Positions 45,532 to 51,820 of a stretch of 64,000 nucleotides of DNA are shown piece by piece. The DNA is from Chitinophagales bacterium. GTDB taxonomy: Bacteria; Bacteroidota; Bacteroidia; Chitinophagales; UBA2359. A model generated the notes under the pieces. That model was not told the origin of the DNA and did not search any database. It saw only the letters and a program-made list of their open reading frames with translations. Location of the stretch: assembly GCA_016787295.1 (NCBI GenBank), contig JAEUUX010000032.1:31439-95438 (forward strand). Reading direction: 5' to 3'. Position 1 is the stretch's first letter, and each line of letters opens with the position of its first letter. The translations under genes and the position numbers were made by a program.

Positions 45532-47598
45532 TTAAATCTCCTCCCGTAAAGAAAGTCGTTCAAAATAATCATAAATTTCGTTCTGACTTCTAAAGGGAGG
45601 TTGATTGTCGGTTTTATAACTATTAGGGCGCGAATCGTTGAGCAAACGTGCTTTGGTATTGTCTTGGAGTTGATAGTTTAGCATGGTTTTGAGTTCCTGT
45701 TGTAGTGCGGGGTCAAGCACCGGACAAGCTATCTCTATACGGCGGTGCAAATTTCGGTCCATAAAATCGGCGGAGGCAATATAAATTTGCTCCCTTTCAC
45801 CTGTACCAAAGAGATAGATTCGGGAGTGTTCGAGGTATTTATCTACAATACTAATAGCATTAATGTTTTCGCTCAATTTTGGAATTTGCGGAATGATAGA
45901 ACAAATGCCACGCACAATCAAGTCAATTTTTACTCCAGCAGCGGAGGCTTCATAGAGTTTTTCGATGAGGTGTGCTTCGTTCAGGCTGTTGAGTTTAAAC
46001 AACAAATAGGCAGATTTACCTGCTTTGGCAAACTTAATTTCACGGTCTATCAGTTGTAAAACTTTGCGATACAGATGGTTGGGAGACAAAAGCAGGTGGC
46101 GGAACTGCGGCATTTTGCGGATTTCTATCAATTCAAACACCCGCGCCACATCTTTCACCAATTCGGAATGACTTGTAAAAAGGCTATCATCGGCATAAGT
46201 GCGGGCTGTTTTTTCGTGAAAATTGCCCGTGCTAATGTTGGCATAAAGGCGTGTTTTTTTGTTTTCTTGTCTGCCAATGAGGATTAGTTTAGCATGAATC
46301 TTAATACCCTGCTGTCCGTGCAACACTTTGATACCATTTTCTTGCAATTGGTTAGACCATTCTATATTGGCTTCTTCGTCAAAACGAGCTTGTAGTTCTA
46401 CCACAGCAGTCACCTCTTTGCCATTTTTGCGTGCATTGATGAGGGCGTTCATCACGTCGGATTGCCGAGCCAAGCGATAGATGGTCATTTTGATAAACTT
46501 CACATCAGGGTCGATGGCTGCCTCACGCAAAAAGTCAATAACAGGGTGAAAAGAATGATACGGAAAATGCAGCATGACATCTTTTTGGCGCAGCAATTGC
46601 AAAAAACTGCGGCGCGGATTGATGTCAGGATGTACCAAAGGCGGATTGGAGCGCTTATCCAAATTAGGCTTTCCGAGTGACGGAAAGTTCATAAAATCCT
46701 TAAAATTGTGGTAGCGTCCCGCAGGAATAATGTTATCCGATTTGCGAATCTTTAGTTTTTGGGTCAAAAATTTCAGCAAGTCTTTGTCTATTTTTTTGTC
46801 ATAGATAAAGCGCGTCATCTGCCCAAATTTTCGGTTTTGAATGCCTTGTGAAATTTGTTCCATAAAACTTTTAGACACGTCTTCTGCCAAATCCATCTCG
46901 GCATCTTTGGTTGCTTTGACGGTATAGGCTTCAAATTCGTTATAGCCAAAAAGGTTAAAAATGTCTGCCAAACAATATCGCACAACATCGTCCAACAAAA
47001 TCACATATTGGCGGTCGTCTTGGCGAAAGACAAAAAAACGTGGTAGTTTTTCAGTAGGTAGTTCTATGAGGGCATATTGCAACGAAGTATGTCGTTGTTT
47101 TTTATCGGTAAGACGAAGTGCCAAATAAATAGAGCCATCGGTGAGTGGTGGCACTTTGGTGGTGCGCAACAACATAAGTGGCACCAACAAAGGACGTACT
47201 ATATCATGAAAATAGGTGCGCACAATATCGCCTTGCTCATCGGTGAGTTGTTTTTCGTCGACAACAAAAATTTGGTGGTCTTGTAATGCCAACAAGATAT
47301 TGGCATAAATCGCCTCAAAAGACTGTTGTTGCTCCACAACGGTCTGATGAATATTTTTTAGTGTGCGGCGCGAATGGGTGGATATTTTGGAACCATTCAG
47401 TTTGACACTCGCCAAACGGCGCAATGCCGCTACGCGCACCCTAAAAAATTCGTCTAAATTGTTAGAAAATATCCCCAAAAATTTGAGCCGCATTAATAAA
47501 GGAACTTTAGGATCGGCGGCTTCTTGCAATACGCGTGCATTAAAATCTAACCAACTAAGGTCGCGCAATACCATGCGTTGTTCTTTGCGGTGTGGCAT
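45532..47598 (-). CDS. ppk1: Polyphosphate kinase 1
   Basis: 688 residues, normal PPK1 length. The N-terminal domain begins LRDLSWLDFNARVLQEA (ATP entry), the head domain follows, and two catalytic C-terminal domains carry the phosphohistidine region GIKIHAKLILIGR, NISTGNFHEKTARTYADDSLFTS and RGICSIIP with SADFMDRNLHRRIEI. Makes polyphosphate from ATP, reversible. The start at 47598 could be 21 nt too long. Adjacent to the trans-sulfuration gene but probably separate. Confidence 0.93.
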   Translation of the reverse strand: MPHRKEQRMVLRDLSWLDFNARVLQEAADPKVPLLMRLKFLGIFSNNLDEFFRVRVAALRRLASVKLNGSKISTHSRRTLKNIHQTVVEQQQSFEAIYANILLALQDHQIFVVDEKQLTDEQGDIVRTYFHDIVRPLLVPLMLLRTTKVPPLTDGSIYLALRLTDKKQRHTSLQYALIELPTEKLPRFFVFRQDDRQYVILLDDVVRYCLADIFNLFGYNEFEAYTVKATKDAEMDLAEDVSKSFMEQISQGIQNRKFGQMTRFIYDKKIDKDLLKFLTQKLKIRKSDNIIPAGRYHNFKDFMNFPSLGKPNLDKRSNPPLVHPDINPRRSFLQLLRQKDVMLHFPYHSFHPVIDFLREAAIDPDVKFIKMTIYRLARQSDVMNALINARKNGKEVTAVVELQARFDEEANIEWSNQLQENGIKVLHGQQGIKIHAKLILIGRQENKKTRLYANISTGNFHEKTARTYADDSLFTSHSELVKDVARVFELIEIRKMPQFRHLLLSPNHLYRKVLQLIDREIKFAKAGKSAYLLFKLNSLNEAHLIEKLYEASAAGVKIDLIVRGICSIIPQIPKLSENINAISIVDKYLEHSRIYLFGTGEREQIYIASADFMDRNLHRRIEIACPVLDPALQQELKTMLNYQLQDNTKARLLNDSRPNSYKTDNQPPFRSQNEIYDYFERLSLREEI

Positions 47599-48166
47599 CT
47601 ACAATTTTTTTAAAGCATTTTTAACATTGAGCATAATTTGGGTGCAAAAATAATCTTTTTTAGGGGCTTTTGGTTAACAATGTACCAAAACCTATACAAA
47701 AAATATGGTTTGCTTATTTTGGGAAAGAGATAACAGCAATAATTTTGGGATAAAATGAAAAAAAGCGCATTTCTCGGGAACTTTTTGCCTATTTGGGTAG
47801 TTTATAGGATATAAAAACATTGTAGCGAAGCCAAAAATAAAAAAACAAAAAAAAAATACACTCTTTGGGAACTTTTTGGCATTGTTAATAGTTAATGTAA
47901 TGTGTGATAGGTTTAAAACCTGCAAAATGTCTTCAAATGTTATTATTTGGGCAAAAGATGTTAAAAAGTGCAAAAAAATAAGCTCCAACGCAACTATTTA
48001 GCCACTTTTCTCGTTATATTAGTATACAGTTTTTTGTTTGACAGCAAGCACTATTTTTTATCAATCTTTGTCAAATAAAAAGTGCTTACTCATTAAACCA
48101 ACCATTCACAACGCAGTCCAACCCGCTATACGACAAGTATTTTATTAAAAACTAAAAAACGTACCC
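47599..48166. other. Gene-poor gap between ppk1 and the RNA locus
   Basis: 568 nt, A+T-rich. A minus-strand TATTTTTG (47645-47652) may be the ppk1 -7 element. An inverted repeat AAGCACT-TTTTTAT with its complement (about 48044-48086) lies 80 nt before the next small ORF. No gene is convincing. Confidence 0.5.
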
Positions 48167-48370
48167 ATGCTAAACGCATACCTAAACTATTTTTTACATA
48201 CCATCATTAATACTTTATCGGATTGTTGTAAAAAAACAGTAGACTTGTTTGCCAATATGCCGCAAACGAGTAGCGCGCCAGCATACGTTGTAAACGACAC
48301 AAAACGACAAAATTTAAATAAATACGGTTACTATAAACATTATGGGAAGCCAATACCCAACAAAAGTTAA
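48167..48370 (+). CDS. Small ORF at the left edge of the RNA locus (67 aa)
   Basis: 67 residues with an amphipathic N-terminal helix (NAYLNYFLHTIINTLSDCCKK) and a Tyr/Lys-rich tail (NKYGYYKHYGKPIPNKS). Not recognised. It is preceded by an inverted repeat and followed by a strong terminator, which favours a real transcription unit; coding status is uncertain. Confidence 0.4.
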   Translation: MLNAYLNYFLHTIINTLSDCCKKTVDLFANMPQTSSAPAYVVNDTKRQNLNKYGYYKHYGKPIPNKS

Positions 48371-48428
48371 GTGTGTATTGTATGGTAAAGTATACCAACA
48401 ATCTATTTTACACCCTTATCCTTTATTG

Positions 48429-48505
48429 ATAGGTATCGCACTCCGCAATGTTTGTAGCCTTAAGCAAGCCAAACATTGCGGAGTGCTGTTTTTTTTGTCA
48501 CCTAT
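48429..48505 (+). terminator. Double-stem terminator after the small ORF
   Basis: A 17-bp perfect stem (48438-48454 with 48470-48486) followed by T8, enclosed by an outer ATAGGT/ACCTAT pair (48429-48434, 48500-48505). Confidence 0.85.
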
Positions 48506-48627
48506 ACCACACCAAGCCAACCGCAACCACAATAAACAGTAATAGCAGTACTTTGGAATATTTTTTTCTCAAAGTTGGATAAATACTTTGAAACCACCTT
48601 TTGATTTTTTTAATTGGAAAACAAACG

Positions 48628-48823
48628 ATAGAAAACCTGTTAGGAATACAACTTCCTCAACAAAAGCCACATCTTAACAGGTTTTTTTCACAAAAAACTA
48701 TTATCATATCAACTCTTGGCACGCAAATTGGGATAATAAAGAGAATTGATGATTTACGCCTGCTTTTTTGAGATTCATGGAAATAACAGCCAACCTGCCA
48801 AGTAAGTTTTCTATTTGGCAGGT
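48628..48823 (+). other. Two hairpins in the gap before the RNA array
   Basis: Gap 48506-48845 has no gene. ACCTGTTA/TAACAGGT with T7 (48634-48688, long loop) is a weak terminator; ACCTGCCAA/TTGGCAGGT (48793-48823) is a second hairpin. The promoter of the array should lie here, but I find no good TAnnTTTG. Confidence 0.45.
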
Positions 48824-48845
48824 AACAATCAAACTTTAAAGACAT

Positions 48846-48987
48846 AGCCGATACTGAGCATAAAGCTTACTTCGTAACTCAATTGGTAGAGTAGTGTATT
48901 GTTAATACATCTGTTGTGGGTTCAAATCCCGCCAAAACATCTTTTTGATGTTTGTGTAGCTTTGGCAATTTTGTTCGGCTTTTTTTT
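48846..48987 (+). ncRNA. Y RNA-like (YrlA-like) non-coding RNA, copy A
   Basis: About 142 nt. P1: AGCCGA (48846-48851) with TCGGCT (48975-48980), then U8. Internal loop: TACTGAGCAT (5') and GGCAATTTTGT (3'). P2: AAAGCT (48862-48867) with AGCTTT (48958-48963). Inside lie TACTTCGT, a D-arm ACTC/GAGT, a 5-bp anticodon arm with GUU, a T-arm with TTCAAAT, and a hairpin AAACATC-TTTTT-GATGTTT. Copy B at 49799 shares both internal-loop strands while five of six P2 pairs change on both sides, so the stems are supported by covariation. End-paired stem, tRNA-like head and U-tail equal the layout of bacterial Y RNAs that bind Ro60, whose gene is downstream. Confidence 0.7.
48868..48940 (+). tRNA. tRNA-Asn(GTT)-like module inside RNA copy A
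   Basis: Read as a tRNA: anticodon GTT at 48901-48903, good D, anticodon and T arms, but the acceptor strands TACTTCG and CAAAACA pair at only 4 of 7 positions. An automatic finder might call tRNA-Asn; I think it is the tRNA-like domain of a Y RNA-like molecule and not a translation tRNA. Confidence 0.35.
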
Positions 48988-49013
48988 CATTCATTCATCT
49001 CGTTTTTTCTTAT

Positions 49014-49084
49014 ACGGATATAGTTCAAAGGTAGAACTACGGACTCCAAACCCGTTCATGTGCGTTCGAATCGCGCTATCCGTA
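49014..49084 (+). tRNA. tRNA-Trp(CCA)
   Basis: Perfect 7-bp acceptor (ACGGATA/TATCCGT), D-stem GTTC/GAAC, anticodon CCA at 49046-49048, T-loop TTCGAAT. One A-C mismatch closes the anticodon stem. CCA end not encoded. It follows RNA copy A by 26 nt and precedes a protein ORF by 34 nt. Confidence 0.85.
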
Positions 49085-49118
49085 CCTTTCTTTTTTCCAT
49101 TTTTAAAAACCAAAAGTC

Positions 49119-49397
49119 ATGTTCAAGTTCCAAGTTTTCCGCAAAAAGAATGCCACTAAAGGCGTTCGCGCTCCTCAATTGGTGGTTATTCCCGAAAACC
49201 GCAACACCATAGCTCGCTTCACCAGCGCACTAGCATTGATACCCGAAGCGCGCTTTTCGACTTATCAGCCCGAGGTCACCCCACAACCCGACCTAAGTCC
49301 CGATAATTCCGAACCTGTGCGTTTCTGGTATGCAGATCCCGAAATGGTATCATTAAAAAATGATTCAGCGCATAAAAATAGTTGTGCTAATGTATAA
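49119..49397 (+). CDS. Small ORF between tRNA genes (92 aa)
   Basis: 92 residues: a basic start MFKFQVFRKKNATKG, a middle with AlaLeu-rich helix (NTIARFTSALALIPEARF), a Pro/Asp-rich linker and an aromatic segment (EPVRFWYADPEMVS). The first ten residues resemble the start of the TROVE protein (MALFNFLKRK), and both follow a tRNA gene by about 35-40 nt with a T-rich then A-rich leader. No other similarity is seen. The ORF ends where a structured 3' element begins, which supports it as a real transcript. Confidence 0.5.
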   Translation: MFKFQVFRKKNATKGVRAPQLVVIPENRNTIARFTSALALIPEARFSTYQPEVTPQPDLSPDNSEPVRFWYADPEMVSLKNDSAHKNSCANV

Positions 49398-49501
49398 GGC
49401 GCAAGTTTCATTACGGAATATAGACTCTTTGTTATTCATTGAGTCTTGCTAAATCCGCAATGTACTTGCTTAGTGTAGGTATATTGCGGATTTTTTGCGC
49501 C
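49398..49501 (+). terminator. Structured 3' element with embedded terminator
   Basis: An outer stem GGCGCAA (49398-49404)/TTGCGCC (49495-49501) encloses hairpin AGACTC/GAGTCT and hairpin AAATCCGCAAT/ATTGCGGATTT followed by T6. The three-way shape could be a terminator for the 92-aa ORF or a small RNA on its own. The inner stem shares CCGCAATGT with the terminator at 48438. Confidence 0.6.
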
Positions 49502-49542
49502 CATACAATAATAATTTAGTTTTTTATCTATATATAATTCAA

Positions 49543-49615
49543 GCGCTTGTAGCTTAGTTGGTAGAGCATCGCACTTTTAATGCGAGGGTCATGGGTTCGA
49601 ATCCCGTCAAGCGTA
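49543..49615 (+). tRNA. tRNA-Lys(TTT)
   Basis: Complete cloverleaf: acceptor GCGCTTG/CAAGCGT (one G-T), D-stem GCTT/GAGC, anticodon stem TCGCA/TGCGA, anticodon TTT at 49576-49578, T-loop TTCGAAT. No encoded CCA. Looks fully functional. Confidence 0.9.
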
Positions 49616-49629
49616 CTCCGATTTTTTTT

Positions 49630-49704
49630 GTGTAAGTAGCTTAATGGCAGAGCGTATGCTTTGGGAGCATAAAGGTATAGGTTCGAGTCCTATTTTACGC
49701 ACCA
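49630..49704 (+). tRNA. tRNA-Pro(TGG), CCA encoded
   Basis: Acceptor GTGTAAG/TTTACGC with two wobble pairs, D-stem GCTT/GAGC, anticodon stem TATGC/GCATA, anticodon TGG at 49682-49684 minus 20 (49662-49664), T-arm ATAGG/CCTAT, encoded CCA at 49702-49704. Starts 14 nt after tRNA-Lys. Confidence 0.88.
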
Positions 49705-49718
49705 TTTTTTGATAAATT

Positions 49719-49794
49719 GTGATGGTAGCAATGGCGGTTCATGCACTTGTCTGAAGCACAAGCCATGTTGGTTCGACTCCAACTCATCACACCA
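49719..49794 (+). tRNA. tRNA-Phe(GAA)-like, CCA encoded
   Basis: Acceptor GTGATGG/TCATCAC, anticodon stem CTTGT/ACAAG, anticodon GAA at 49753-49755, T-arm GTTGG/CCAAC, encoded CCA. The D-arm has only three pairs (GCA/TGC) and an 11-nt loop, and position 37 is G, so it is atypical for tRNA-Phe. RNA copy B starts about 4 nt after its CCA, so the RNA must be released from the same transcript. Confidence 0.78.
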
Positions 49795-49798
49795 AATC

Positions 49799-49936
49799 CA
49801 ACAGCAGATACTGAGTATTGGTCATACTTCGTTGCACAATGGCTAGTGCTTTTGTTTGTGGTACAAAAGGTTATAGGTTCGAATCCTATCGAGATCCCCC
49901 TGACCATGCAATTTTGTTCTGTTGTTGTTTTTTTTT
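49799..49936 (+). ncRNA. Y RNA-like (YrlA-like) non-coding RNA, copy B
   Basis: About 138 nt. P1 is 10 bp: CAACAGCAGA (49799-49808) with TCTGTTGTTG (49918-49927), one G-T, followed by U9. Internal loop: TACTGAGTAT and TGCAATTTTGT. P2: TGGTCA (49819-49824) with TGACCA (49901-49906). Inside: TACTTCGT, D-arm GCAC/GTGC, anticodon arm TTTGT/ACAAA with GUG, T-arm ATAGG/CCTAT with TTCGAAT, and TTCG/CGAG closing the module. It has no own promoter space and lies between tRNA-Phe and tRNA-Asp, so it is probably cut out by tRNA-processing enzymes. The Ro60/TROVE gene begins 112 nt after it. Confidence 0.72.
49825..49897 (+). tRNA. tRNA-His(GTG)-like module inside RNA copy B
   Basis: Read as a tRNA, anticodon GTG is at 49858-49860 but the acceptor TACTTCG/CGAGATC has two mismatches and a wobble, and the G(-1) expected for tRNA-His is absent. 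The 5' strand TACTTCG is identical to that of the Asn-like module. Best seen as the tRNA-like head of the Y RNA-like molecule. Confidence 0.35.
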
Positions 49937-49937
49937 A

Positions 49938-50009
49938 GGTCTATTGGGGTAATGGCTATCCTGTTCGACTGTCCATCGAGCGATGTGGGTTCGATTCCCA
50001 CATAGACCG
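49938..50009 (+). tRNA. tRNA-Asp(GTC)
   Basis: Perfect acceptor GGTCTAT/ATAGACC, D-stem GGGT/ATCC, T-arm GTGGG/CCCAC, anticodon GTC at 49971-49973, discriminator G as expected for Asp. The anticodon stem is 6 bp (GTTCGA/TCGAGC) and the variable loop short, which is unusual. The TROVE start codon is 40 nt downstream. Confidence 0.78.
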
Positions 50010-50048
50010 CTTTTTATTTTTCTTCACCTTTTAAAAAAACACCCACTC

Positions 50049-51500
50049 ATGGCTTTGTTCAACTTCTTGAAACGAAAAACCTCTACACCCAACACCACTA
50101 ACTTGGCAAGGGGAACAGCCTATACCTTGACTCCCGAAATGGAATTGGTGACGTTCTTATTCACTTCATTTGTGCAAGAACAGTTCTACCGTTCTACCAA
50201 TGCGAGCATCGAGCAGTTGCGCCAATTGTTGGGCAAAGTCGAGCCTGAATTTGCTGCAAAAGCCGCTGTTTATGTTCGAACAACTTTAGGAATGCGTTCT
50301 ATTTCGCATGTTTTGGCTTCCGAATTAGCTCCTTATATTTCGGGTGTTACTTGGGGACGTGCTTTTTTCAACCAAATTGTTTTCCGTCCTGACGATATGA
50401 CCGAAATTTTGGGATATGCGATGCAAAACAACCCAAAATTCAAATTGCCAAACGCTATGCGAAAAGGTTTCTCTTCTGCTTTTGACCGTTTTGATACTTA
50501 CCAGTTGGCGAAATATCGTTCTGACGGCAAACAAGTCAAATTGGTTGATGTGGTTAATATGGTTCGCCCTACTCCTACCGACCGCAACGCTGTTGCTTTG
50601 AGCGATTTGGTCAAAGGTCGTTTGCGAAATACCAATACATGGGAAGCACGTTTGACTCAAGCGGGTCAAATTGCAGAGACAGCCGAGCAAAAAAGTGAAT
50701 TGAAAGCCGAAGTGTGGAAAGATTTGTTACAAAAACGCCAAATTGGTTACTTTGCTTTGTTGCGAAACTTGCGTAATATTGTTGTACAAGCACCTGAATT
50801 GACTTATTTGGCAAGCGAACTGTTGACCAATCCGATGGCAATCAAAAAATCTTTGGTGTTGCCATTCCGTTTCGATACCGCTTATCGCGAAATCAAGCAA
50901 TTATCCGACTCTATGGCGCGAACTATTGTTTTGGCAGCTATTGAAAAAGCTTTGTCTATCTCGGTAGATAATGTACCTATTTTCAAAGGCAAAACCTTAG
51001 TTGTTTTGGATACATCGGGTTCTATGCAAGGAAAACCTGCTCAAATTGGTGGTTTGTTGGCTGTTGTTGTTGCACAATCCAATAATGCCGATTTTATGAC
51101 TTTTAGCGACGCGGCTCGTTATGAACAGTATAACTGGAAAAACAGCACTTTGTCGTTGGTCAATGAATTGAAATTTGTGTGGGGCGGTACGAATTTTGAC
51201 AGTATTTTCGAAACTGCCAAACGGGCATACGACCGAATTATCATCTTGTCGGATATGCAGGCATGGGTAGGAGGCGGCGCTCCTGTGGAATCTTTTGCCA
51301 ACTACTGCAAACGTACAGGTGCTAATCCGTTTATCTACTCTTTTGATTTGCAAGGCTATGGCTCTATTCAATTTCCATTGGACAAAGTATTCTGCTTGGC
51401 AGGGTTTTCGGATAAAATTTTTGACATCATGTCGTTGTTAGAAACCGACCGAAATGCTATGGTCAACGAAATCAAAAAAATTAGCTGGAACAAAATATAA
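50049..51500 (+). CDS. TROVE-domain protein with vWA domain (bacterial Ro60/Rsr)
   Basis: 483 residues from MALFNFLKRK; an upstream in-frame ATG lies within tRNA-Asp. Residues about 25-330 form the TROVE HEAT-repeat ring (MELVTFLFTSFVQEQFYR, EFAAKAAVYVRTTLGMRSISHVLASEL, GYFALLRNLRNIV). Residues 335-480 are a vWA domain with a complete MIDAS: DTSGSM, GGTNF, LSDMQ. Ro60 rings bind Y RNAs on the outside and misfolded RNA ends in the hole, and in Deinococcus work with PNPase. Here it directly follows a tRNA and Y RNA-like array, in the same direction, and is probably partly co-transcribed with it. Confidence 0.92.
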   Translation: MALFNFLKRKTSTPNTTNLARGTAYTLTPEMELVTFLFTSFVQEQFYRSTNASIEQLRQLLGKVEPEFAAKAAVYVRTTLGMRSISHVLASELAPYISGVTWGRAFFNQIVFRPDDMTEILGYAMQNNPKFKLPNAMRKGFSSAFDRFDTYQLAKYRSDGKQVKLVDVVNMVRPTPTDRNAVALSDLVKGRLRNTNTWEARLTQAGQIAETAEQKSELKAEVWKDLLQKRQIGYFALLRNLRNIVVQAPELTYLASELLTNPMAIKKSLVLPFRFDTAYREIKQLSDSMARTIVLAAIEKALSISVDNVPIFKGKTLVVLDTSGSMQGKPAQIGGLLAVVVAQSNNADFMTFSDAARYEQYNWKNSTLSLVNELKFVWGGTNFDSIFETAKRAYDRIIILSDMQAWVGGGAPVESFANYCKRTGANPFIYSFDLQGYGSIQFPLDKVFCLAGFSDKIFDIMSLLETDRNAMVNEIKKISWNKI

Positions 51501-51501
51501 T

Positions 51502-51546
51502 AAAATCCCTTTCTTGGCTGTATGCAAGAGAGGGATTTTTGTTTTT
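51502..51546 (+). terminator. Intrinsic terminator after the TROVE gene
   Basis: AAAATCCCTTTCTTG pairs with CAAGAGAGGGATTTTT (one mismatch-like position), then T-rich tail. Confidence 0.85.
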
Positions 51547-51606
51547 GGTTACATTTTTTTGGAAAAATGGTGTTGTGGAAATCCTAAGTTTGGGGTGTTT
51601 TTTTTT

Positions 51607-51722
51607 CGAGTGGCGAAGCGCGTTAGGGATGCGGAGGGTGGCGTTAGCCAGTGCGGAGAGCAACGCAGCACCAAGCGTAGCGAAGCCCGTAGCAGCCCGC
51701 CCGCCAGGGAACGCCCAAAAAA
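51607..51722 (+). repeat. Interspersed intergenic repeat, copy 3
   Basis: Nearly identical to copy 1 (13752) over about 115 bp, same orientation, again just past a gene terminator. Ends GGGAACGCCC plus A6. Confidence 0.85.
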
Positions 51723-51820
51723 TGATTCTAATTTTTCGATATTTTTTTTCTGAAAAAGATAATTATGCCAAAAGGACTACTTACCAGAAGGCTGGTAAAT
51801 AGTCCTTTTTTGTGGAGAGC

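Noticed and set aside
47692..47988. 98-aa minus-strand ORF
   Set aside because: Phe/Lys-rich translation of A+T-rich DNA with no signal, promoter or domain.
48868..48940. Ordinary tRNA-Asn
   Set aside because: Acceptor pairs only 4 of 7, while an outer covarying stem shared with the His-like RNA explains the sequence better.
49825..49897. Ordinary tRNA-His
   Set aside because: Acceptor mismatches, no G(-1), and shared flanking motifs with RNA copy A; better as a Y RNA-like head.
48846..51500. Intact prophage or integrative element around the tRNA array
   Set aside because: No integrase, structural phage genes or flanking direct repeats seen in the surrounding 10 kb.
51454..51802. ORFs across the repeat copy at 51607
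   Set aside because: They cross the TROVE terminator and the G+C-rich repeat; the other copies do not preserve the frame.
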